Source of the DNA: Gaeumannomyces sp. JS-464
Lineage: Eukaryota > Ascomycota > Sordariomycetes > Magnaporthales > Magnaporthaceae
Direction of reading: 5' to 3'
DNA length: 64,000 nucleotides
NCBI GenBank assembly: GCA_002197995.1
Contig: NGZR01000001.1
Location: 2,108,001 to 2,172,000 of the forward strand
Below the pieces are notes generated by a model. That model saw nothing but the letters and a program-made list of their open reading frames with translations. It did not search any database and was not told the DNA's origin. Each line of letters begins with the position of its first letter. Positions within the stretch are counted from its first letter, which is position 1. Shown here in pieces: positions 22,525 to 33,259 of this stretch. The position numbers and the translations under genes were made by a program.

Positions 22525-25449
22525 ATGAAGATCCAGAAACTGGTCTCGGAGCTTGAGGCCGAGATGGCCGAGTCGCAAAACGCCCGGGACAAGCGCATGG
22601 AGGAGCTCTGGCGCAAGCTGGACCCCCAGGGCAAGGGCGAGCTGGACCTGAAGGGGCTGCAGAGAGGATTGAGGAGGATAGACCACCGTTAGCCTCACCA
22701 CAACACCACCCCTACTTCACCTGTTTCCCTCCTGCCGGCTTCCCCGGGGCTGCATGTGTCTGCCTACTGGGGGCGCTGGCGAGGAAGGCAGTGTTACTGA
22801 CGGGCCACGGCGGACTCTACAACACAGCCATGAAGAATGCCGACGATATGCTCAAAGAGATCGTCCGGGCCGTCGATACTAGCGGCGACGGCAAGATTCA
22901 GTATGAAGGTGCGTTGCTTCCCAGCGGCTGCAGCCGGCGCATGCAGAGTAACTCTAGCTACATGCCTGCCCGGGGCCCTACCTACCCCATACCCCAGGCC
23001 TGGCACCTGCCTGGTGCTTGGGTGGCTCACAAGGGGCCACAAGGTTCAATCATCGCCCGAACTTGCCGCCGGGTCGGCCGTCCCCGGACCTAGTATTGCT
23101 CAGTGGCTGACCTAGGGCACCTCTAGAGTTCCGCGTCTTTGTCGAGGCCGCAGAGCGGGAGCTGCTCGTTCTTTTCCGCTCTATCGATAGAGACAACAAC
23201 GGAAGGCTGGACAAGGACGAGCTTCGCTCCGCATTCCAGAAGTGTGGCCTGACCGTGTCGAGTCGCCGACTGACGGGCTTCTTCGACGAAATCGACATGA
23301 ACAACGATGGCTACATAACCTTCGAGGAATGGCGGTAAGCTATAACTTTTACTTTCAGCCGTCATTCGTTTTCTTCCCGGGGCGCGTTTCTCTGGTCTTA
23401 CTTTGCTGCTTCAATGGCCTCGATCGATTTGCGCCATGGCGGGTGGCGCCCCACCCCCATTTTTTTGGTCTGATGTTTAGTTGCTTGTTCGTCAGTGGTT
23501 CGGCTCTGTCCAAACTAGGAACCGAACAGGTCTCTCCGTCAGCTCCATCCTTGCCACGAGTTTCCAACACTCCGCCACCAACGATTCACCCGCGACTCGA
23601 TGTGCTCGTTCACAACATAGGCTGTCTGTCTGCAACCTTCGTTTCTGGTTCAGGAACCGGGGCTTGCCGAGGCGTCTTCATCCGAGGCGGAACTCAGTCG
23701 AGCGAGTGAATCTGGTCGGCACTTTGCTAACGTTCAGCCACCATCAAAGTGACTTCCTGCTATTCATGCCCACGCAGATATACGACGGTGATGGTGGCTC
23801 TGCCTTGGCCACGGCCTTGTCGTTTTATTCCCACATCGTCACGCTCAATGCCGAGGGTGACTCCCTGGTGAGCGAGGACACCCTCGAGGGCCTAGGTACG
23901 ACAAGCTTCCTTCTGCACGCTCTCTTCGGTTCTATTTTGAGGCTTGCCAAACCATCACCGTCGGCTCCCGTGGATCCATTGCGTACCTCCCCACATTCGT
24001 CGCCATCTCCGGACGGTGCCTCCAACAACTCATCAACCACAAAATCGCCGCGGCCTGCTGTGGTGCCCGGCGCACAAACCAAGCCCGCGACACACACAGC
24101 GCGCTCATCTACATCTTCTCGAAGGCCCACGCATCCGACATCCTCGCAGGCGACGTCAGCATCAACTTCGCCTTTAGCAGCAGCCACCATGGCAACCATG
24201 GCTTCGCCTGGACGGGGAACGCCGGCCTACAATTCGGCGCTCCCCAGGCGTCCATATCGCAAGCGCACGATCAGGCCGTCAAAGCTCTCCAAACACACTT
24301 CGCCATCGGCCATATCGGGAATTCAGAATCGCTCGACGAGGGCGTGCCAGGGTCAGGAGAGTCGAAACTGACAGATTACCTGCCCGAACCAGGCTACTTC
24401 GTTGCCGGGGCGATCGCCGGTGGTGTCTCGCGAACTGCAACGGCACCGCTAGATCGTCTGAAGGTCTACCTGCTTGTCAAACAAAGACAAGCACGAGCGC
24501 AGCCATCTCGGCTGCTACGCACGGACACCCACTGGCGGCTGTCAAATCGGCATCAAAACCCATCACTTCTGCCGTGGTCAGCCTGTACAAGTCTGGCGGT
24601 CTGCGCACATTCTTTGCTGGTAAGTGGCTTGGAGTGGCGTGCGTCTCACGCAGTGGCGGCAAAGCTTGTTCACATTCCATGGATACCTCGCGACTCCCGT
24701 CGGAAGAACTCAGCTGCTGACATATGCAAAAGGCAACGGACTCAATGTGATCAAGATCATGCCCGAGACGGCCATCAAGTTTGGCACTTATGAGTTCGCC
24801 AAACGGACACTGGCCAATCTCGAAGGCCACAATGATCCTACCAGGATAAACCCCTACTCCAAGTTCGTAGCTGGAGGTGTGGCCGGTATGGTGGCCCAGT
24901 TCTCAGTCTACCCGCTGGACACACTCAAGTTCCGCCTGCAGTGCGAAACAGTGCAGGGCGGCCTGACGGGCAACGCGCTCCTGGTGCAGACGGCCAAGAG
25001 GATGTACGCGACTGGCGGCATCCCTGCGGCATACCGGGGAGTCACGATGGGTCTTGTCGGCATGTTCCCTTACAGCGCCATCGACATGGGCACGTTCGAG
25101 TTCCTCAAGACCAAGCTGAGGAAGTACAAGGCCAGGGCATATGGCATCCACGAAGACGACCGAGGCGGGCTTTCTCGCTATGGGCGTGATTGGTGCCACC
25201 TCGGGCGCCATTGGGGCCACGGTAGTGTATCCGCTGAACGTTCTGCGCACACGGCTGCAGACGCAGGGCACCGAGATGCACCGGCCAACATACACGGGCA
25301 TCTGGGACGTGACGACGACGACCATCAAGAATGAGGGTGTGAGGGGGCTCTACAAGGGGTTGACCCCCAACCTCCTCAAGGTGGCGCCAGCCCTCAGCAT
25401 TACCTGGATCGTATACGAGAGCTCGAAGAAGTTCATGGGTCTCCAATGA
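22525..25449 (+). CDS. calcium-binding mitochondrial carrier (SCaMC / Sal1 type), frame-disrupted
   Basis: Exons 22525-22687, 22828-22908, 23127-23334, 23750-24619 and 24733-25449. The N-terminal half has four EF-hand loops (DPQGKGELDLKG, DTSGDGKIQYEE, DRDNNGRLDKDE, DMNNDGYITFEE). The C-terminal half has three carrier repeats with PLDRLKVY, PLDTLKFRL and PLNVLRTRL. This is the inner-membrane ATP-Mg/phosphate carrier family, activated by cytosolic calcium. The frame slips near 23950 (one base short), at 24478-24481 (one base short) and at 25167-25169 (one G too many in GGG); neither of the last two leaves room for an intron. If all three are sequence errors the frame closes at about 679 aa. 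The linker between halves (about 23950-24350) is C-biased in the carrier's frame but does not look like a typical disordered linker. Family assignment is certain, the linker model is not. Confidence 0.85.
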
Positions 25450-27473
25450 GACGGTAACGGTGGCAGGTCACAAACGGCAAGGAAAAAAGAAGAAAAAAAA
25501 AAAACGAACACAGGATTGATAGGCGAGAAGCCTGTCGAGGTGGGCATCGAGCACCATGCGTTGGCCCCTAAGAAGGGGCCAGCAAAGCCATGATCACGAG
25601 ATCACGATCTGATGGCGGCGCGAACCTTGTCGCATGGTAGAGGCGTTTTGGGCAAGCGAGACTTGTAATGGACGAGGGATAGAAGACGAGCATATTTCGT
25701 CACCGGCGTTTCTCACTGCGTTCTTTTCCCGTTCGGTTTCCTTTCTCTTTTGATTTTCGTTTTCGCTTTTTTTTTTTTTTTTTTCCTTTTTCTGAAATTT
25801 CATGCGGAAAAGGATACCAACCGAACACGTTCGAGCTCTTTGTTTTGTTTCTGTATCACTTCAACCTCCGATCGAACCCCTTACCTCTGCCACCGTTCCC
25901 CTTTCTGCAGCAGTCGCTGTGGAGCGGACAAGTGGCACGAGAGATTGGGATCAGGATCCGGCATTCCCCCAATGGTTTGCCCAGAGGCACACGCCTCATC
26001 TTGGTTGAAACTGGGAGATGCGGAACCCACTCAACGGACATGGTCATAGAACTAAAGCTTCCTAGATTACCTGAGCTCACGAATGACTTGATGCCTCGAT
26101 GCATTCGACTGTCAGAGAGTGTGATGACCAACAGCAGCGCGGTGAGGCATGCCATGGCTGGACAGGAAGGAGTAAGGGAATAGGACCGAGATGCCGCACT
26201 GTGATCAAAGATGCCCGGTGCTTGATTTATTAAGCTCACCTGAAGCAATCTACCCAAGGAAAACTCAAGACAGAGATGTGACTTTTCGCTCGCCGCGTCC
26301 GCGCAAAGCCCGCGTAAGATCATCAATCTGGGTTTGCCGTTTTGAACCATCCAGATGGGCTGGGTCGGTGTGACACTGAGACCATGACTGCAGCCGCAAG
26401 AGCCTGCAGGGCCGCCCTTTGGAGGCAAGACGAAGGGCTGTGATTCGAGCAAGCGACCATCCACCCCTCGACACCTCTGGGCCCGCAAGATTAGGCGAGC
26501 ACGCGAGGGAGGGCTATCGCGGGGACTGGGGCGATCAAGCAATGGAGTTTCCTTTCTGGGCACATGCGATGCAACCATCACGGACGTCAACCCATAGCAG
26601 TTGGGCCGGAGCTGACGAAACCCATTGCGCATTCCAGCATGCACCCCGCGCGCCGAAGCAAGGCAGCACTTTGGCTGTCGTCGACGCGCGCCCGGAAATA
26701 ACCGGCCAGATCGCATCTCGGCCGGGCTGAGGAGTACTATGTAGGTGAACCAAGAGCCAGGGCCAATGATGCCATCCATCGCCTTGACTGCGTTCCGGCC
26801 GTTTATTACGGTCAGAGCATCAAAAAGGCAATCGGGAGCTGGCAGCTGGGGTTCCCAGAGTTGAGGTTGTATACGCACAGCAGCAGCGGTTTGCAGGCAA
26901 TTCGGATCACATCAATCACGGGAGCGAGACCGTTCCCGGCTGTCTCACGGCTTGCTTGCTTCTTTTTTCGCCCTAGACTTGATTGGCCATTTGGTTTTTT
27001 TTTTGGTTTTTGTCCGGAATAACGGTGTCGTGTCCTGTCCTTCTCTCTCGCTGTCCTCTTCTTTCTCTATCTCTCTCTCTCCTTCCCCTCGAGCTTGTTC
27101 TCCCGAGAAGTCTACCGAGAAGACCAGAGTCGGTTGATTGCTCATCGTCCATCGACGTGGCTTTTTGCGTCGTGCCCGCGCACTCTCAGTTTGCTGTCCG
27201 CCAGCCCCGCGTCGTCGCTATCGTCATCGGCGTCGTCGTCGTCGCCAGCGCCGTCTGCCTCCTGCATCCATCGGGCATTCGCCTTTTTATCATTATAGCG
27301 CAACACACCTATTGGGCCAGGCTCGGGCCACGTTCCGTCCCGCTGCCGGTGCTGACTGATTGCTGTTTGTCGCGCCCCACGGTCCAAGCGAGTGCGTGCT
27401 GTGCTTGCTGCGAATTTTGTTTGCAGTGCCGTTTCAAGGCACCGACTCGCGCCCAAGCCCCCGTTTCGAAACC
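25450..27473. other. intergenic stretch with poly-T tracts
   Basis: This holds the 3' flank of the carrier gene and the promoter/leader of the membrane protein gene. A run of T lies near 25769-25784 and another near 26995-27012, and a CT-rich leader near 27030-27090. A 340-codon minus frame (25856-26878) opens with GTG, has no domain and no codon bias, and is not annotated. Confidence 0.5.
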
Positions 27474-30400
27474 ATGTCCTCCGCCTTCCGCGCTGGGCAA
27501 GGGCCCGGCGATCCTGGCGCCATTTACGGCCTGGACGACGACATCTACAGCAGTAACAGCGACAGCTACCACCCGCTGCAGGACGAGGATATGTCCAGGC
27601 AGCAGCAGCAGCAACGAGACGGAGCCGCCCAGCATGATGACGAAAGCGCCCTCACGCCCAGCGACGGCTATTTCGGGATGCCTGGGACTGGGATGGGGGC
27701 GGGCTCCGCCGCGGGCGCCGTTTCGTCCCAGGTTCCCCATGTTCCAGACGTCTGGGTTCGGGACCCCTCGCTCGAGCAGGACGCGACAGTGGACAGCAAA
27801 GCAAGGGAAGCCGGCCATATAGCCGCGACTCAGCGCGGCCGCGGCCTTGGCCTGGACCCCCGGCAGCAGCACGGTGCATTGGCAGCCGGAACCACGGCCG
27901 GCCACCCCCTGGGCTCGTCGCCACCACCACCACCATTTTTCGGCAGGGGCTTATCGTCTCGCGACGAGTGCCGCCCGAACCAGGCGACACTGCACCGTCC
28001 TTGGCCAGACCCGTCATCTCAACATCCCCATCAACTTCACCACCACCATCAGACCTGGTCTGCCTCGTCTTCCCCGTCTGCCGCCGTAGTCACTCCCACT
28101 TGGTCCGGCACTGCCAGTATCACCGACTCTGCCCTCAGCGGAAGTGGTTTCCTATACAATCCCAACCATCAAGGCAACCACAGTTACCGGAGCCAACACC
28201 ACCATCGCCAGCCCGCGGCCGCAGACCATCCACCCTCGGACGCTCCCCCTGCGTACTCGCCAAGAGCAAGAGACAACCCAGTCACCACCACCCCTCCCGA
28301 CTCGCCTCCATTTTGCCGGCCAAGCCATCAATCCTCGCCAGCCCAACCGCAACAGGGCTACCACACCTTTGCGGGTCCGGCTCCCGTCGTCGCCACTGCT
28401 GCCGCCGCCGCCATGCCCGGTCATCGCCAAGAGTCCGAGGGGCTCCTTGCCCGGGAGCCCGAGAGCATGGGAGGAGACTTGGAAGACTATCTCTACGAGC
28501 AGCCCGAGCCTAGATGGAGGCAACGCCTAAGGAGGCGCGTGCCCTTCGTTCGCTCGAACCTCTGTCGAGGACTAGCCCTCGGCCTCGTTCTTCTCACTAT
28601 AACCAGCATTTTCCTTGCCGCCTCCGTGAAGTCATTGCGTGACGGCGTCATAGATGTAAGTCATCGACCGTCTTTCACTCGAAAGCACAGCTCAGAAGGG
28701 CATTGATGGGCTCCTGGTGTAATTCGAATTAAACTGACGTGGCCACAACGGTTGTAGACGCCTGCCCCGTCGGTGCCCCAAGAATCTTCCGTCTTGGGAC
28801 CTCCCGATGACCCGCCGAACCCCGGTGCGCCAAGGCCCAAGCCCGACGCGCCGAAGCCTGCGCCCACGGCCTACCCGCCATTTGATCGCGAGCTCACGTT
28901 CCCGGAAAACTCGCGGTGCAAGGATGGAGACTTTAGGGAGTCCAACAGGTACTTGCTTGCTGTGGAGGCCGGCAAGACTCTGCTGGTGAAGGAAGCCACC
29001 CTGAAAGACACGGCCGAGCAAGGGGCCTACGTGCAGGTCTACGGCGACGTCGTTTTCCGCAAGTCAACCGACGACAATGCAGCAGCCACCGTCCAGCTTA
29101 AGGCCAATGACGAGGGTATCGTAGCGAAACAGGACTTCGACTCGTCGACACAAAGTCTGGTGGTCAAGGTCCCGCACAAGATTCCATGGAACGACAAGGA
29201 AAGGTCGCCATGCCTGCAAGTCCGCATCACCGTTACTGTCCCCGAGGGTGCCAAGCTCGACAGCCTCCAGGTCACCACCCAGACTCTCGGTGTGAAGTTC
29301 CTCGACAACCTATCGATCGGTGTCACAAAGTCCACCCTGGTCCGCACTGTTTCAGGTGAAGTCGGCGCGGCGGTCAATGGTGAAAACGATCTCGACAAGC
29401 TTGCTCACCACGGTGCCCCGCACCACTTCCGCCTCTACTCCCGCTACGTTTCCATCAAGACCACCTCGGCCGACATTGTGGGCTCGTGGCCGCTATTCGA
29501 CTTGCTGGCGCTCGAGACCACGTCGGGCACCATCAAGGCGGGAGTCGACCCCAAGCCTGTCGATAAGGACATACCCCGCGACGCCAAGCTCTTCGTCAAG
29601 TCGACGTCTGGAAACGTCGAGTTCTGGGAGCCGGTCCACCAGGCGCGCCGGGTGCTGCTGAAGCAGCAGGAGCAGTCAGAGCAGGCCAACGTGCTCGCCC
29701 CGCCCCCGCCCCGGCCGGCCGAGGAGCTGCTGCCGCCTCGCGAGTACACAGTTGACGTGCACACGACGTCGGGAAATATTAAAGGCGCCGTTGCCTTTAC
29801 GTATTCGGCTCGTATCCGTTCCACCTCGGGCACCGCCGCCGTCGACCTCCTCCCCGTGCTGCCCGCTGAGCTTGCGGTTGAGCCGTCGCGTTTCGCCAAC
29901 CTCGAGACATCGTCGACAAGCGGCGCCACTGCCCTCCGCGTCCTGGACCCCTTCTGGGTCGAGGGCGACAACCAGTACAGCACAGCGCCGCCCCCGCCCC
30001 CGCCCGTGGCCCCTGCACAGCCTCCCCCACCGCCGCCGCCGCCGATCGTCTCGCCTGGCCAGCTCATGCCGCCCCTTAACAGCCCAGGCCAGGACCTGGG
30101 CGACCCAGAGCGCGGCATCGTCGTGCCCATCGGTGGTGGCGGGGCGTACAATGTCCCGCCCGCCACGGGCCCGTCCATTATTGTCCCGTCGTTGCCGAAC
30201 CAGCCGGCCACCGTGTCGAGGAGACGCGGCGGCCCGCCGGCGGGCGCCGAGAAGTTCCTCCGCGTCCTCCGGGCCAAGCACAGCACCACCAGCGCCAACA
30301 TCGGCGTGCGGCTGCCGAGCTGCTGGGAGGGCGACATCAACATCGACACTAGGTCCGGGCGCATCGATATCGAGGGTAAAGGCGTCCGGATCATCAAGAA

Positions 30401-30530
30401 GGGCGAGGACCTACCTGGGTTCAACAGGCATGTTGTCGCCCGCAAGGGCGACCAGGAAAAGGGCGACAGCTCGCCCGTTTCCATCACGACGGTTAGCGGG
30501 GATGCTGAGGTGGCTGTGGGTAGGGCATAA
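27474..30530 (+). CDS. single-pass membrane protein with adhesin-like beta-repeat ectodomain (DUF4097-like)
   Basis: Exons 27474-28655 and 28758-30530 give 984 aa. The N-terminal ~360 residues are disordered (Gln, Pro, Ser, His runs). A basic stretch (RWRQRLRRRVPFVR) precedes one membrane segment (GLALGLVLLTITSIFLAASV, about residues 367-386), predicting an N-in, C-out (type II) topology. The C-terminal 590 residues start with a Pro-rich stalk and then repeat short TSG-type rungs: TTSADIVGS, TTSGTIKAG, STSGNVEFW, TTSGNIKGA, STSGTAAVD, SGRIDIEG and TVSGDAEVA. This resembles the right-handed beta-repeat of DUF4097 proteins. A poly-Pro insert (about 29990-30050) interrupts the repeats. Function is unknown; the location is probably plasma membrane or cell wall face, by inference. 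Confidence 0.8.
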
Positions 30531-31073
30531 GGGGTCTTCTGTGTCTTGGTCTTCTGGTTTGGCCTGGTTGTGTGATTTGCTTGTCTTTTAGGCGTTATTT
30601 CCTCCTCACTCCTTTGGGTGACGTGTGGTGCTCAAGGATATGCTGGATGATCTGCTTTTTGTTTACACAGTTTCTTTTGTCATCCCTGTTCTCGGCTGCA
30701 TTATTTAGCTCCGCTGTCTATACCAATCGATATAAGCTTAGCTCCTCGCAATTGAAGTGTCACAATCATTTCTAGTTCCGAGACACGGCTTTGAATGGCA
30801 AGCACTGGCAAATGCCGCATAACACGAAAGTATTTATTAATGCTGCTCAGAACGGGTTAGTGAGATGGATTCAATGGTGATATCAGAGATGTTAACGCCG
30901 ACATGGAAAAAAAGGTGTCCAAGTACAAAAAGGAGGGCAAGGACATGCTCATGAACGCTGCTGAACACCTGGGTAGATGTCTAGGTAGGTACCCAGGAAC
31001 GAACAGAGCATAAACACCATGCTACACTTTGTCCGCCTACTTTCTCGACTACTGCTGACCAGAATTACTCAAG
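30531..31073. other. intergenic; upstream region of array copy 1
   Basis: No gene. It contains the copy-1 version of the block shared by all three array genes (about 30923-30960: GTACAAAAAGGAGGGC and following) and CTAGGTAGGTACCC near 30981. Confidence 0.5.
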
Positions 31074-31502
31074 ATGTGCCAATATGTGTGGACGTCATGG
31101 TCGCTCTGCTTGGAGAAGCCAAAACACGCGCTGCTGCTGGCCATCAACTTTTGCGGCGACGTGCTCGACGCGCTCCCGGAGGCTGACCGGTCGCGGTTCG
31201 AGGGGTGGCAGCAGCTGTCGGGCAACATTGTGCCGGACAGGATCGAAAAGTTCACCCCGGCCTGCAAGGAAAAGATTGAAACCATGAAGCAGCAAAAAAG
31301 CTCGGCGCCCTGCCGTCCCTGCGTTGCGGCCCCGTTGGAGGAGGAAGACGTCTTGGGCCCGTGGTTGGAGCTGGATGATCTCCCTCTCCCTGATGAGCCG
31401 GATGAAAGCGACAGCCAGGTGGAAGACCTCTTCGCCGCGTGGGTGGATCTGGAGGGTCTCACTTTCCCTGATGAGCCGGCTGAGAGCGACAGTCAGAAGT
31501 GA
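31074..31502 (+). CDS. small Cys-containing protein, tandem array copy 1
   Basis: This is a 142-aa intronless frame. I do not recognise a named family. It begins MCQYVWTSWSLC and has further Cys at INFCGD, PACKEK and the pair CRPC near residues 101-104, so a zinc or disulfide site is possible. There is no signal peptide. The acidic C-terminus contains an internal duplication (DLPLPDEPDESDSQ / GLTFPDEPAESDSQ). Two paralogues follow in the same orientation at 32043 and 32810, sharing MCxFVWTxW, the FC motif and CRPC. Conservation of these motifs among copies while flanks diverge supports real coding. Location is cytosolic or nuclear by default. Confidence 0.65.
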   Translation: MCQYVWTSWSLCLEKPKHALLLAINFCGDVLDALPEADRSRFEGWQQLSGNIVPDRIEKFTPACKEKIETMKQQKSSAPCRPCVAAPLEEEDVLGPWLELDDLPLPDEPDESDSQVEDLFAAWVDLEGLTFPDEPAESDSQK

Positions 31503-32042
31503 AGTTGGGTTGCGCTTTTGGCCATGTGAGCTGAGCTCCTTGTCTCTGAACTGCAATGTCGACACATCGTCTAGTCTTCGATGTTGTGAAAGTCCCTGGG
31601 TCGCACTGCTGTGTTCGCACGCCTACTGCCCCTTGCTGTTTCGTTGAACTCACACACCATATTACAGGTTACGTATGGGGGGGCTTTCCGTGCTTCCGCC
31701 TTAAGAGCCGGGCTTCTTGCTGGCCGTAAGCATTGGTCGCTGACGTGAAGGACCGGACAAAGGTGCTACATGAGGCTAGATGGCTGTGTCAGTAAGTGCT
31801 GCGCAACACGAGCGGGTCGTGACGCGGAACGCAAGAGTGAAGCCAGAGACTTCAGGAAAGGGGCCCAGGTTATAAAAGGAGGGCGACGGCATATTCATGG
31901 GTGCTGCGAAGTAATGCAAGGTGGGCAGCGAACAGGACAAAAGCACCGTGTCACGAGTCCACCTCCTTGTCGAACCACTACTGGCCATTCACCGACTCGA
32001 ATAGGATCCGGAAACAAACAGCACTAAAAAAGAGCATTAAAA

Positions 32043-32377
32043 ATGTGTCACTTTGTGTGGACGACATGGAAGCTTTGCATAAGGCAGCCGGACCAGCACA
32101 AGGTCCTGCTGGCCGTTACGTTTTGCGACGACGTGCTCGATACGGTCCCGCTGGCCGACCAGTCGCGGCTCAAGGGGCCGCAGCAGCTGGCGTCCGAAAG
32201 GGTACCGTCCAAGATCGCGGCGCTTACGGCGTCCTGCGGAATAAAAACGAGACCTGGAGGGCGCAGGGGAGCTGGGTGTGCTGCCGTCCCTGTCTGGCCA
32301 TGCCGTTGGAAAAGGAAGACATGTTGGGGCCGTGGTTGGATGCGGATGAAGTTCCCGAGCCCAGCGAAAAGGAGTGA
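32043..32377 (+). CDS. small Cys-containing protein, tandem array copy 2 (frame-disrupted)
   Basis: The N-terminus MCHFVWTTWKLC and the VTFCDDVLD segment match copy 1. The frame then slips: between the Cys near 32234 and the CRPC motif copy 2 has 47 nt where copy 1 has 48, so CCRPCLAMPLEKED and the acidic end are read in another frame and stop at 32377. Without the slip it would be about 111 aa. Read as written, the protein would continue to 32528 with an unrelated Arg/Trp-rich tail. Single-base slips also occur in essential genes of this window, so this need not mean a pseudogene. Confidence 0.55.
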
Positions 32378-32809
32378 AACTGCGGCCGTACTGAGTATGC
32401 TTGAGCTTCCAACGTTTGAATTCCTACGGTCCCATTGTTGCGTTTGCGTAGTCACTCCCTTGCTGGTTCACTGCACTTGTACGATACTCTATCAGTCACG
32501 TATGATAACTGTCCATCCCTCCGCTTGAGGAACGGGCTTCTTGTTCGCGGCGAAAATGGGTAAGTGACATGGAAGTGCCGAACAAAGCCGTCACACGAAG
32601 CCAGAGGGCTCCGTCAGTGAGTGTTGCGCAGAGGGGATCGTGAAGCGGAACGCTGGAGTGAAGCCAGCGATCCCAACAAAAAGCGTCGAGGTACAAAAAG
32701 AAAACGAGGGCATGTTTATGGACGCTGCAAAATAACAAAAGGTAAGCGTATCACACCTGTCCACCTTATTATCGACCGGAATCAAGTAGCAATACGGGAG
32801 AGTCTCAAA

Positions 32810-33259
32810 ATGTGCACCTTTGTGTGGACATCGTGGGCGAGCTGCCAGGTCGAAACCGAGCACAGGGTCCTGCTGAGCATCTGCTTCTGCGGCGATTCCC
32901 AGGGGCCCTCGGAGCCCGACGAGAGGCGGTACACCGTGATGCGCCGGCTGGTGCCCGAGATACCGGAAAGACTGAGAATGCTCGCTTGCGACAATCGGAG
33001 GCACGCCTCGAGGCCGCAGCCTTCCTACTTGGTCTGCCGTCCCTGCGCGAAGCTGCCGCTGGACACGGACGATCTCCCTCTCTACGACCCAAACATGCCC
33101 CCCTATCTCCCGAGTAACTATGAGAACAGCAAGACTGCTGCCGCCACTGCTATCATGACTACGACCACGACCACGACCACAACCACCGACAACAGCAGCA
33201 GCAACAACAACGGGAACAATAATAACAACGGCAATAACAGCAACAATCAACGGCGGTAA
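32810..33259 (+). CDS. small Cys-containing protein, tandem array copy 3 with Thr/Asn-rich tail
   Basis: This is a 149-aa intronless frame starting MCTFVWTSWASC, with ICFCGD, LACDN and CRPC as in the other copies. After CRPCAKLPLDTDDLPLYDP the ending differs: a run of ten Thr followed by Ser/Asn/Gly repeats, encoded by ACC/ACG and AAC/AAT units (about 33155-33250). The tail probably arose by microsatellite expansion. No function known. Confidence 0.6.
   Translation: MCTFVWTSWASCQVETEHRVLLSICFCGDSQGPSEPDERRYTVMRRLVPEIPERLRMLACDNRRHASRPQPSYLVCRPCAKLPLDTDDLPLYDPNMPPYLPSNYENSKTAAATAIMTTTTTTTTTTDNSSSNNNGNNNNNGNNSNNQRR
33153..33252. repeat. trinucleotide-rich low-complexity tract inside copy 3
   Basis: Reiterated ACC/ACG followed by AAC/AAT/CAG triplets encoding Thr and Asn runs. 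Confidence 0.7.

Larger units (their letters stand above)
30923..32730 (+). promoter_or_regulatory. conserved upstream block repeated before each array gene
   Basis: Homologous blocks of about 40 bp occur at 30923-30960, 31869-31910 and 32691-32730. Copy 2 reads TTATAAAAGGAGGGC where copy 1 reads GTACAAAAAGGAGGGC. They lie 118-175 bp before the three ATGs. Copies 2 and 3 share a longer homologous block (about 31775-31935 and 32600-32755). The A-rich core may act as a TATA element. The coordinates given span all three copies. Confidence 0.55.

Noticed and set aside
23481..24371. Ser/Pro/Thr-rich reading of the carrier linker to a stop at 24371
   Set aside because: It fits the pattern of a shadow frame (C at second positions) and would remove the carrier domain; only its part before 23955 matches the family.
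25856..26878. 340-codon open frame on the minus strand
   Set aside because: It opens with GTG, has no domain, no consistent third-position bias and no splice context.
29444..30487. 347-codon minus-strand frame
   Set aside because: Antisense shadow of the beta-repeat membrane protein.
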